Shown: one piece after another, positions 32,013 to 41,716 of the stretch
How positions within the stretch are numbered: the stretch's first letter is position 1
Layout: each line of letters opens with the position of its first letter
DNA from: Atkinsonella hypoxylon
Taxonomy: Eukaryota > Ascomycota > Sordariomycetes > Hypocreales > Clavicipitaceae
NCBI GenBank assembly: GCA_000729835.1
Contig: JFHB01000205.1
Location: forward strand, 1 to 53,597
DNA: 53,597 nucleotides
Direction: 5' to 3'
Made by a program: the position numbers and the translations under genes
The notes under the pieces: generated by a model
Told to the model about the DNA's origin: nothing
The model's input: the letters and a program-made list of their open reading frames with translations, nothing else
The model's database searches: none

Positions 32013-33113
32013 TTACCCGAATGTCATCTTGATGCTCTTGACGTAGTATTCCAGCCAGTTCCTTTTTGTGACCTCTTCCTGACCAACAGGTACGCCTTGC
32101 CAGGTGACACGCATCACGGTTACGTGGTCAACATCGTTCTGGTCAAATTCGATCTGGAGCTTGGAGAAATGACCCGCTGGCCATTGACTAAGGCGCCAGC
32201 TTTGCACAACCTTCTTTCCCGGCTCGAGTTCGAGATATTCGCCTGAGACATTTCCGCCAAAAAGCTCGAATTTTCCCCCAGCCTTGGCACCTTCAAACAC
32301 CTTGGGGGGTGAGCGTGTGAACGCCGCCAAACGTTGGGGATCGATAAATGTTTGGTACAGCTCCTCAGCGGTGGTTCGGAATTCTTCGTTGTCTGCCACG
32401 GTTACAGTATTGACGATACCGGATGAACTAGTCGAGGAGGACTTGATCTCGGTAGGCTTGGGGGTGGATCTCTGGGGATGCAGTTTAGGTGTCGAGAAAC
32501 CGCTCGAGGGGTTAGAGCCGGCAGCGTGCTGAATATCTTTGCCGTGTTCTTCAATCAGAGCAGGAGCAAGCTTTTGAAACATCTTTCGCAACTGTGGGAC
32601 AAGCTTGGAGCGAACGAGGTCTTTGACAGGTTGCTTCTCTTTCGAGTCGGAGAAGATATCCACGTCAAACTAGTGGCGAAGTAAGCACTCCGTATGATGG
32701 GAAGGACGAGCGCGGACTATTACGACGAGGGCGAATAGAGACATACCACATATTCGTCCTCCTCTGTGTCATGTGCAATTTCGGGAATGGTGACAGTGCC
32801 GGAGACTTCATCCGCATCTGGCGCAGATCCTACGACAAGAGTGAGCCAAAGCTAGACTTTGGTAAATCTACGATTTCACGCGCTCCTTACCGGTGTACTC
32901 CAGGACGAGCTTCACATCAAAAATGGTGACGACTTTGCCCTTTCTTTGGCAGACATCGACATCACCATCCATACTTTGGACCTTGCTGATTCTGACCTCT
33001 ACATCGTCCTCCTTGGCTTCGACTTTAGAAAGATTCTCCTCAAACCATTTTTTGGCCCATTGGAAGACATCCTTGTTGACCCAGTGCCAGTTGTTGGGGT
33101 TGTGCAGAACCAT
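32013..33113 (-). CDS. aha1: Activator of Hsp90 ATPase Aha1
   Basis: Three exons: 33113-32891, 32829-32747 and 32669-32013 (introns 61 and 77 nt); 320 residues. This cytosolic co-chaperone binds the Hsp90 middle domain and stimulates its ATPase. The N terminus MVLHNPNNWHWVNKD is the family hallmark, with the basic QRKGKVVTIFDVKL stretch also conserved. The N-terminal Aha1 domain runs to about residue 160, followed by a Ser/Thr/Pro linker (about 170-195). The C-terminal AHSA1 (START-like) domain runs from about 205 to the end: TAEELYQTFIDPQRLAAFTR, GGKFELFGGNVSGEYLEL, VVQSWRLSQWPAGHFSK. The length agrees with fungal Aha1. The start follows from the conserved N terminus. Confidence 0.95.
32670..32746 (-). 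other. aha1: aha1 intron 2
   Basis: 77 nt, GTATGT donor, CACTAG acceptor, phase 0. It joins EEDEYV to FDVDIFSD. Confidence 0.88.
32830..32890 (-). other. aha1: aha1 intron 1
   Basis: 61 nt, GTAAGG donor, CGTAG acceptor, phase 1. It joins VLEYTG to SAPDADEVSGTV. Confidence 0.88.
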
Positions 33114-33973
33114 CGCATCGAGTCGAGAGCGTGCAAAATCAAAACACTGGAGTAAAGCATGAGCTCGTTAGCGTATGCATTCCATTCAATCAGCGTGTTG
33201 CGGAGGATGAAAAGCAGGAAATTGATATGATATGATTCCACAGTCAAGCAATCAGAAATGGTCATAGACCACAGCAATACTGGTCATCAATGAAGGGAGT
33301 ACAAGTCACTCTATGACTGGTGCCAGCTGGTGTCTCATCATGAATGACTGTGGAACAGAGGAGCTTTGGCGGCGAACGGCAAGTATGTACTTACGTTGTT
33401 TGAGCTGCTGGATTATGTGAGACCATCAATCAATTGAGTTCGGCGCAGAAGGTCACAAGCAGGAATTCAGCAACTTATCATTGCTGAGGCTGCGAGAAGA
33501 GGGAGAAATTAAAGGCGGCCAAGCTCAGAATGCTCTAGAATTTTTATGGGAGCCGTGTATCCCCACTATCGAGCAAAAGCGGGTCTTTGCATCACCTGGG
33601 TTTTCTTCCGCTTGCAATTTTCAAAAAATGAGCTCCGATGAGTATTAATTACTCTACCGCAGACACATTTAGAATGTGAGAATGAGGATACGTCTATAAG
33701 CCCCGAGGGTCTGGGATTGTTGTAAGTGGTATGTATTGTCACAACTGCCTGCAGGTGGCTTGATATTAGTTTAGTACCCGCGATGGCAGGCAGAACTGGC
33801 GGGGCACGAGAAGAAGCCTCCGGTGGAAATTGACAGCGGACGCTCTTCGCGGCAAGACAGTGACTAACTAACGTTCGGATATCTCTGGCCGGCGGTTCAA
33901 CAGAATTTCCAACTGACAAATGAGAGAGAGAGACTGACCAGGTTACATACCGATCCATCTTCTTGAATGGCTC

Positions 33974-34005
33974 GTGTGGGTGTGTGGGTGTGTGGGTGTG
34001 TGGGT
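33974..34005. repeat. Four tandem GTGTGGGT octamers
   Basis: Four perfect copies, directly followed by GACCTTGACCTTGAC. It resembles yeast TG1-3 telomeric sequence and contains the core of the budding-yeast Rap1 site, although filamentous ascomycete telomeres are normally TTAGGG. Confidence 0.9.
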
Positions 34006-34470
34006 GACCTTGACCTTGACTGATGTTTTCAAGCTGAGTAGCTTAGCTCTTTGTAAGTTGGATATCCATCTTACGATACTTGTATTACAAACTGAAATTA
34101 TTATGCAAGAAGGAGCACCCCATTATGAGGCGATGTGCTTCATTGGGCCGATACTCCCCTATGGTGGGAAAGTGTACACAAGTCTTATCGGCACTGATTC
34201 GTCTCACTGAATTCGACGCTACTAAGCTAAGCGACTGCAGCTGACCAACAGGAATGTAGCCAATCACCGCTGCAGCGAATTCCCCTCGACAGCTAGGTAC
34301 CTAGGTATGTACAAACTGCAGGGCCTGGAACAAAGCCGTGGAGACTGAGACTAGAGAGGAGGAGGAGTGAGCTCCCTCATGCGGCGCATAGTGCATGTAC
34401 CTCGCTTGCCTTTTCAATTTAACCCCCGGGCATGACACAGAACATGAAACGAGTCTGGGATCTAGTTAAC

Positions 34471-34710
34471 TATCCATCTGTCTATCTGTCTATCTGTCTA
34501 TCTGTCTATCCATCCATCCATCCATCCATCCATCCATCCATCCATCCATCCATCCATCCATCCATCCATCCATCCATCCATCCATCCATCCATCCATCCA
34601 TCCATCCATCCATCCATCCATCCATCCATCCATCCATCCATCAATCCATCCATCAATCCATCCATCATCCATCAATCCATCCATCATCCATCATCCATCT
34701 ACCTAGGTAC
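34471..34710. repeat. TCTG/TCTA then CATC tetranucleotide microsatellite
   Basis: A short (TCTGTCTA) block gives way near 34508 to a nearly perfect CATC array of more than 30 copies running to about 34643, then interrupted copies, ending in an ACCTAGGT tract. Because four bases times three give a four-codon period, both strands stay open (Ile-His-Pro-Ser and Trp-Met-Asp-Gly repeats); these are not genes. Likely length-polymorphic. Confidence 0.95.
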
Positions 34711-35230
34711 CTACCTAATAAACTCTAGTCGCCATTCCGCCATTCCGCCTGTCTGCCCTCCATTAACCAGCATCCTGCCTCACTCCTCAATACTCACTCG
34801 TACATGACTGGTGACAACCAGAAAGCCATCAAACCCCACCACAACGCCACTCCGTAGCATCCAGGCAAAGGAAGTGCCTAAATTCCGCGCTACAGCTCTC
34901 AACGACCAACCACATCTCTCGACCTTCTATCGGTCTTCTTCCTGTTACTGTAAATAGATAGTGGGGCAAGAGAAGAGCCTCTCCACCAACCAACCAACCC
35001 ACCTTTGCCGTCTCGCAGCAGCCTACAACCGACCGAGCAAGGAGTCCACCCTCGGTGAAAACCACCTCTGCGGGCGTCCCAAGAATTAGCTACTGGGATT
35101 TGCTGCTAATTTCACACTTGAGCCTCTTCCCTTTTCTGTGCTGAAACTGTCTATTTTGAGCAAACGACCGTCTGGGTATTCTGCTCCAGAGGTCCGCCTC
35201 GCTTGAGGCGCCTGCGGCCGTCCATCCAGC

Positions 35231-38200
35231 ATGGCCTCGCCCCGTGATCCCGCGCGACTTCGTCAGCGTCTCAATCCGCTCACGACGAGTTCGCTGGCTC
35301 CCTTCAGCGCCCAAGCTGGTTCCCCCATCTCTGCCGTGTCCATGGTTTCGCATCATGTCCAATCTACAAACACGCCGGCCAGTGCCATACAGCCATATAA
35401 TCCACAGGAATGGGTGTCGTCGCCTGAGCGGATCATGGACAGGTCGCGTCAATACGCGGTGGACGCGGGACAAGGTACGAGAAGACAGATCTCATTTCTA
35501 TCTTGGTCCAATCTTCTTCTCTAAGCTTTGTTGTGTGTTTTTCTTTGCCTTTCCTCCTCCTCTTTGATTCTCTACGACCTTTGGATCAATGTGCCTTTAA
35601 ATCTCCCCAGGAAGGGCTGACGATGAATTCTCTTCAAGCTGCTGTGCTCCCGCCTCCGCCATATAGTCCTCCTCGAAGCCAGCAACAGCAACAGCGGCCG
35701 ATGAGCACTGCCTTTGAGCATACAGTTGTGTTGGGCTCAACGCCGCCACCTCCTTCGAGAACGATAATGCCACCGCTTCATAGACCTTCGCCAGAGCCTG
35801 GTGGAAATCCTTGCTTTCCGCCACCACCAGGCGCAGGACGGCGGGGAAACTCACGAGAACGTCGATTTGGCTTGCCTTCTCTTGGTCGAAGGAAGGACCA
35901 TGAACAGCCGCAGACAAGCTCTCCCGACGCTCACGCAGCAGCTATGCACATGAGAAGAAGCATGGGCCCATCAATGTTTCAAGAACCAGAACAGATCATC
36001 GCCCCGGTGCCTAGTGGCTTTCCTCCCGTTGGTCCGCCCGCGGCTCGTAGAGCAGTCTCGACAAGTGCCATTGACACGCCTACGTCCCAGCGATCACGAT
36101 CAACATCGCAAACCAGATGGGAGCCAGGGATGCCGCTTCCACCGCCACCGCCAGGCCCTCCGCCGTCGAGCTCGAGATCACATAGTGTACAAAGTATTGA
36201 TCGAACAAGCGTCCCGCTCATCTCGCCCCCAACTCGTCGACCACCACCAAGTGGTGTGGCTTCTCTGGGGCCAGTTCCTCCAACTCCTGCAGATTGGGTT
36301 GATACTGATGCACGTCCCGGCCAACCTAGCCAGGCTCATCGTGGCCGCTCACCTGGCTTGGTGATTGATACTGCTATAGCAGCCAATGCTACCAATGTCC
36401 CTGACCCTCTTGGATCATCAAACAGTAATGGAGGCCTGAATCGTGCTAGGGCAGTACGGCATGACAAAACAATCCTTCAACGGCGAGCAGAAAGCAAGAG
36501 TCGTGTCACGTCACATAGATCTATTGATGCCATGACTCAGCCACATGATGTTGCAGACATCGTCGTTCCATCAAGCTCCAATGGCCTTATGCGAAGGCTC
36601 ACTGTCAACAAGTCGACGCCACGAACTGGCGACTCGACAGCTCATGATTCGCGAAATTCAACGCCTCGTGCCCACGGATCTGCCCAGCTGGAGGCAGCAA
36701 CACCGCCTTTCACACCATTTCTCAGCAAGACGTCACAAACACCAGTCACCGCGTCAGTTGTAGCACCCAAAGCATTGCCAACACCGCCGCCGCAAACTCG
36801 GTCAGCATCTGGCTCCCGAGCGAGAGACTCATTTCGTCCCCCCGTCGTGATATCGACCCCTGTTTCGAAGCAAATGGTTGTTGCGCAGACAGCAGATCAG
36901 TTTGCTGCTGCCACCATTGACAGATTTCGAGCCTTTGCCGCCAAAGAATCCGCGGCTGCTTCAGATGCTGAACGTGTTCGTATGTTCGCCGATTTCATTG
37001 TTAATGAATCGCGAATACGAAGAGAAAGATATTCATCAGCTATCGGGGCCATGGGCTCGGAGATATTTGATCTGACTCGCGACCTTTTCCGTCCAATGGC
37101 AGCCACAGCATCAAGAAGGGAATCCGGCGCGTCTGAGGACGAATGGACTCCTGCATCTACTGGTCCAAATCCTTCTCAGCGGAATTTTACAAGTTCACCG
37201 ATCCCGAGAGAGGGATCGTCTTCCTCGGCACCAGCGTCCGCTAATCTACCAAATTCGCCAAGCGGAGCACTTCCGCCTGGCAATATTAATTGGGCAAATA
37301 ACTACATGCCATCACTTTCACCGATTCTCAGCATGAGTGTCAGCGACAATTATGAGAATGGAAGTTCAAGGGGCCGTCCACCAAGCCGATGGTGGGAGAC
37401 TGACTCCCAGGGCGAGCCACGTATGTTGGAGAGATCAAAACGTGAATCAAAGTACATGGGTGTACCAAAAGACCAGTGGCTTGAGGAAGAGCAAGGAACT
37501 GGAGCCTACGCAGGCACAAGTGACTACGGGTCCTCCTCTGAATACCCTCCCGAAAAGACCGGATGGCATGATCCGGGAGACTCATCTGCTGGAACACCGC
37601 AGCATTTGCACCTTTCGGGCGGAACCCCCGGCTCAAGTTCGTCCCCCTCAATCTACAATAAACCAGATGGCCTGGACGTCTCTCGTCTTGTGACAATGCC
37701 GCCGCCTTATCCTCGCCACCACCCAGCCGTTAACAATAATCATCCCCAGCTCACGGCGATCCGCACTTCGGTTCGGTCGCTGAACGAATTATCAGAGGTA
37801 GACAATGTCAAGGAAAGATTCACAATCGAGAGCTCTAAACATCGAGAGGCATTTGCGAAAGCAGCATCGGATCGTAGACAAGCGCTAATGGCCAACCTGC
37901 GGAAAGAGATAAGTTCAGGCAACCTCGGATACGCCGATGGTGCTGTTATCGAATCTGATTCACAGGATCAGGAAAAGGATAAGAAGAAGGAACTGGAGAA
38001 GGAAGAGTACGAGAAGTTCCAGAACGAGGTAGTCTTGCCATTGAATGATCTCTTGACGAGTCGCATCACAACGGCCACCAACTTGTTCAATGATTTGTCC
38101 AAACGTCTGTTTGACAATGATCAACTGGATGCAGATATGCCTCAAGAGGAAGGAGATGATCGGCCGGAACTGCTTGAGAAGCTAACTCTCCTCAAATGGA

Positions 38201-38973
38201 TTTTCGAAACCCGGGAGTCATTACATCGAGCTATATACGACATTCTATCGGACCGCAATACGCGATACTGTGAGGTGGTGATCACACCGTACCGCCTTTC
38301 GGGTAATCACGAGAAGCTCAAATCAGCTGAGGCGTTCTTCGCTGAGGATGCGGCGAAGCGTGAATATGCGTTTGCCAACGAGGTGCTGGATCGCGCCCGA
38401 GAGTTCAGATCTGTACTCGAAGAGGCTGTCGAGCGGGGTGTTGCACTGCAACTATCCGCATTCTGGGACATTGCGCCTCCACTGCGCCGTCTGCTAGACA
38501 GTATTCCCCCTGATCTCGATGGTTTCAGTATCCAGATTCCAGGGTCAGAATTCGACGAGAACCCAGCGTACCACGATCACCCTCTCCAGTATCTCTATAG
38601 CATCCTGATGCACACGGAAAAGAGCACATACCAATTCATTGAATCGCACACCAACCTTCTCTGTCTGCTGCACGAGGTCAAGGAAGCAGTGGTCAATGCC
38701 AAGGCACGAGTGCTGGAAACTCAGATGACTGAGGCAGATGGCACCGCGATTTCCGTGGAAGAACGTAAACGGAGAGCTCAAGCTATGCGACAGAGCGAGG
38801 ATCGACGCTTGACGGAAGACCTCAAAGAGAAAGTACGGGTTGTCCAGGACCAGTGGAACAGTGCCCTTGGCGAAGGCATCAAGAATGTCAAAGATTGCAC
38901 TGCCGCATGGTTGTTAAGCACTGGTGGGTGGGACGAGACCCTGGAAGAAGGGTTGGTCTTTTCCGTAGTGTAG
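35231..38973 (+). CDS. Large proline-rich, helical-domain protein of unknown function
   Basis: Two exons, 35231-35474 and 35615-38973, with a 140-nt intron; 1200 residues. The acceptor chosen (GGAAG, ending at 35614) is the one that keeps the frame and gives YAVDAGQGLTMNSLQAAV; the stronger CCCCAG four bases earlier does not. The N-terminal half (about 85-490) is disordered and rich in Pro, Ser and Gln (PPPPYSPPRSQQQQ, PLPPPPPGPPPSSS). A helical segment lies at about 502-575 (QFAAATIDRFRAFAAKESA). The C-terminal third (about 810-1195) is charged and helical with a coiled-coil stretch (KDKKKELEKEEYEKFQNEV) and a conserved-looking core, KLTLLKWIFETRESLHRAIY. No signal or membrane segment. Polyproline tracts suggest SH3/WW or profilin partners. 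I know of no characterised homologue. Confidence 0.85.
35475..35614 (+). other. Intron of the proline-rich gene, ambiguous acceptor
   Basis: GTACGA donor and a long pyrimidine-rich 3' part. Two AGs lie four bases apart (35610 and 35614). Only the second keeps exon 1 in frame with exon 2; use of the first would frameshift and terminate quickly. Confidence 0.7.
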
Positions 38974-39549
38974 AGCCAGCTGTACTGGATATGGACTGGG
39001 AAGAGAGGAGTAAGCAGAGATGTAAAGGCTAAGGCTATGAACTGTTCACGGTTGTTTTATGTTTTTCTATTCAATCTATTCAACAGATACCCCTTCTCAA
39101 AAAGAGGACGAATTTACGGCCGGCACGTTTCGGGAATTGACATGATGGCAACAACGATAGTCTTTACTTTGCGCAACAAGTCGGTGTGTAAATTATGTCG
39201 ATTGTTTTCACTGTACAAGCTGTGTCGATTGTACAGATGCCGAGAGGGCATTCCAAGTCCCCTTTGCTTATCGCACACAGCATATTGATCAGGAGATGCC
39301 TCCTTACAATTCCACTCCATCCCTGTCCGACACGACCAGGTCTCGCTGACACCTCAAGCCCCTGGCAAACATAGACAAGATGAATCGCCCCAAATCGAGC
39401 AATCAGTCGCCCGTCGCGCAGTCTAATCTCGCCTTTGCTCTGTCCCCATCATGTAGAAAACCCACCAAGCTCGGCTGGTCCCCGTGATGCAACCGTCGTC
39501 GACTTCTGGGACCCAAGTCGATACCAGTACTCGAAAAAAGGGGACATGG
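38974..39549. other. Convergent spacer before fmc1
   Basis: 576 bp with the 3' UTRs of the proline-rich gene and fmc1. Short random frames only. Confidence 0.65.
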
Positions 39550-39864
39550 TCATTTCAAGGCCCCGGCGCCATCCTTATACAAATTCGGCATATCCATGCC
39601 CACCCGCCTGGCCGTCAACCGCACCCTTTCCTCCTCGTCATTGCCCATTCCGGGATTGTACCGCTCGATGAGGGTGACGTAGAGCCGCTGCGAGCGCAGA
39701 TACGCTGCTAGTTGCTCTGCCTCGGCGAATTGACCTGTGGTGGCGAATGAGGCGCGCAGGCGGTCGTGCAGGTGGTATCTTGGGGAGGCGAGGAGCGGGC
39801 GTGGAGGGAGCTCGCGGAGGAGGGAGCGGTAGAGGGCGCGGAGACGAGTCGGCGATGGAGGCAT
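39550..39864 (-). CDS. fmc1: ATP synthase assembly factor Fmc1 (LYR family)
   Basis: Single exon, 104 residues from the first ATG at 39864; the open frame continues upstream, but only from a TTG and with no family resemblance. The LYR-type motif is LYR at 11-13 in RLRALYRSLLRELPPRPLL. The C-terminal part, YVTLIERYNPGMGNDEEER followed by VRLTARRVGMDMP, is characteristic of fungal Fmc1. This mitochondrial-matrix protein is needed for F1 assembly (through Atp12) under heat stress in yeast. Divergent from hal2. Confidence 0.88.
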   Translation of the reverse strand: MPPSPTRLRALYRSLLRELPPRPLLASPRYHLHDRLRASFATTGQFAEAEQLAAYLRSQRLYVTLIERYNPGMGNDEEERVRLTARRVGMDMPNLYKDGAGALK

Positions 39865-40351
39865 TTCTTGGGGTGCGGTGCTTGCGTTCTTGGGGAATTT
39901 TTTCCCCAAAGTGCTGTTGGATGAAAAGGCGCGCGGATGAGAGAAGAGTTAAGGGGTAAAAAAAAAAAAAAAAAAGCCATCTTCAAAACCCGCCTCCCCG
40001 TCCCACCAAGATGGTTGCACCCCACATCCCATTACGAGCGAGCTGTGACATCCCGTCATATCATCTGGGTGACAGTTTCCGCCGCAGCTTCTCTTTCCCT
40101 TTTCTCGCAGACATTGAATTCTTTTCTTTCTTTTCTATTCCCCCCCCCCCTTTATAAACTAAACAAATACAACACGCTGCACCGCCCCCCCGGCCCCCCC
40201 CCCCCAAAAAAAAAAAAAGCAAGAGAGAGAGAAAAAGAGAAAAAAACCACCAAGCAAAACGCATCCACCCAACCAACAACCCACGCTGGCTCTCACAACG
40301 TCAAGCGCTCTCCGCCTCCGCAAGCTCTCAACAACCCGGATCCTCTACAAA
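39865..40351. promoter_or_regulatory. Bidirectional promoter region, fmc1 / hal2
   Basis: 487 bp between divergent starts, with many homopolymers: an 18-A run (39958-39975), C runs near 40141 and 40185-40205, and an A run after them. An 8-bp-stem hairpin lies at 39890-39909, and a TTATAAA-like element follows the first C run near 40152. Confidence 0.6.
39890..39909. repeat. Short perfect hairpin TTGGGGAA / TTCCCCAA
   Basis: An 8-bp perfect inverted repeat with a TTTT loop, 26 bp upstream of the fmc1 start codon, so within its 5' leader or core promoter. Confidence 0.7.
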
Positions 40352-41428
40352 ATGGTCACCTTCCCCTCGTACGCCACCGAGCTGAAAATAGCCCAGCTCG
40401 CCGTCCAGCGTGCCGCCATCCTGACAAAAAAGGTCTTCCACGAAAAGGCAAAAGGCACGCTGGACAAGAGCGACAAGTCGCCCGTGACGATGGGCGACTT
40501 TGGCGCCCAGGCGCTCATCATCGCGGCGCTCAAGCACAATTTCCCCGGCGATGCCATTGTCGCGGAGGAGGAGGCCGCGCCGCTGAGGCGGGATGCGGGC
40601 CTGCGCGACGCCATCTGGGCTCTTGTCAGGGACGTGAGGCTTGACGATGCGGCTGCGGAGGAGATGCTCGGCGGGCGTATCGGGGATGCGGACGCGATGC
40701 TCGACCTGCTTGACGAGGGAGGCAGTCCCGGCGGCTGCGAGGGCCGCATCTGGACTATTGATCCTATTGACGGCACGAAGGGCTTCCTCCGCGGAGGCCA
40801 GTACGCCGTCTGTCTAGGCCTCATTGTAGATGGGCAGGTGCGCGTCGGCGTCCTGGCGTGTCCGAACCTCCCTGTCGACGACGCCGCTCGTCTCACGGCC
40901 GACATGGGGCCCAACCAGTCTGACGATGCGGCGCGAGGCGTGCTCTTCTCGGCCGTCGAGCAAAAGGGCGCCGAGAGCCGGCCTCTTACGAACGGTGCTC
41001 TGTCCGCTCAGAGCAGGCCCATTGGCATGCGGCCCATAAGCGACCTTGCCCAGGCTACGTTTTGCGAGTCCGTCGAGGCGGGCCACTCGGCTCATGATGA
41101 GCAGGCCATCATCTCGCGGAAGCTGGGCATCACTGCGCCGAGCGTGCGCATGGACAGTCAGGCCAAGTACGGGTCTATTGCCCGCGGAGCAGGCGACATT
41201 TACTTGCGGCTGCCGGTCAATGCCACCTACCAGGAGAAGATCTGGGATCACGCTGCGGGCGATCTTATCGTCCGGGAGTCGGGCGGTCAGGTCACGGATA
41301 TTCATGGCAAGAGGCTGGATTTCAGCGTGGGAAGGACGCTGGCTAACAACAGGGGTGTGGTGGCTGCGCCGATTGGTGTCCATGATCGCGTCTTGAAGGT
41401 TGTGCAGGAAGTGCTCAAGATTGGTTGA
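40352..41428 (+). CDS. hal2: 3'(2'),5'-bisphosphate nucleotidase (Hal2/Met22)
   Basis: Single exon, 358 residues, the normal length. It hydrolyses PAP to AMP and detoxifies a by-product of sulfate assimilation; in yeast it is the target of Na+ and Li+ inhibition. The inositol-monophosphatase-fold metal site is visible: Asp49 in PVTMGDFGAQ, the acidic cluster AEEEA (71-75), Asp137 and Asp140 in IWTIDPIDGTKGF, and Asp299 in WDHAAGDLIVRESGG. The start codon sits in a good context (aaaATGG) after a C-, A- and CT-rich leader, and the conserved N-terminal region YATELKIAQLAVQRA begins immediately. Divergent from fmc1. Confidence 0.96.
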   Translation: MVTFPSYATELKIAQLAVQRAAILTKKVFHEKAKGTLDKSDKSPVTMGDFGAQALIIAALKHNFPGDAIVAEEEAAPLRRDAGLRDAIWALVRDVRLDDAAAEEMLGGRIGDADAMLDLLDEGGSPGGCEGRIWTIDPIDGTKGFLRGGQYAVCLGLIVDGQVRVGVLACPNLPVDDAARLTADMGPNQSDDAARGVLFSAVEQKGAESRPLTNGALSAQSRPIGMRPISDLAQATFCESVEAGHSAHDEQAIISRKLGITAPSVRMDSQAKYGSIARGAGDIYLRLPVNATYQEKIWDHAAGDLIVRESGGQVTDIHGKRLDFSVGRTLANNRGVVAAPIGVHDRVLKVVQEVLKIG

Positions 41429-41716
41429 TTGATGGGCGTTCTACACTTTGTTTGCGAATGCATCTGGTGGGTGGCCCAGTGGGAAACACAAACGAAACAT
41501 TTTGGTAAAGGGATAGGAACATGATGCGCAGTCATGACACAGGCTACTGTAGAATCGAGTCTGTATCATAAAAATTACAACTTTCCGTGTCAAAAATCAC
41601 AAATCACACAACTAGCACACCATCTATCTATGCATCTCATCTGCTCCACACACCATGTATCCAGGGCTCCCCGATGCTGTTGCCCGCTTGTCCCATCCGG
41701 CTCTCAGCTAACCAGC
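41429..41716. other. Convergent spacer between hal2 and mrpl6
   Basis: 288 bp holding the two 3' UTRs. Nothing else seen. Confidence 0.7.

Larger units (their letters stand above)
33114..35230. other. Spacer between aha1 and the large proline-rich gene
   Basis: 2.1 kb with two divergent promoters. It holds a TG-rich octamer array (33974-34005), an AGGTACCT palindromic tract (34292-34309) and a large tetranucleotide microsatellite (34471-34710). No gene recognised; the long frames across the microsatellite are repeat artefacts. Confidence 0.6.

Noticed and set aside
34432..34728. 98- and 65-residue frames with Ile-His-Pro-Ser or Trp-Met-Asp-Gly repeats
   Set aside because: They are translations of the CATC microsatellite in two orientations, not genes.
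39865..39909. N-terminal extension of fmc1 to 39909
   Set aside because: It would start at a TTG and has no resemblance to the family; the ATG at 39864 fits the LYR-protein start.
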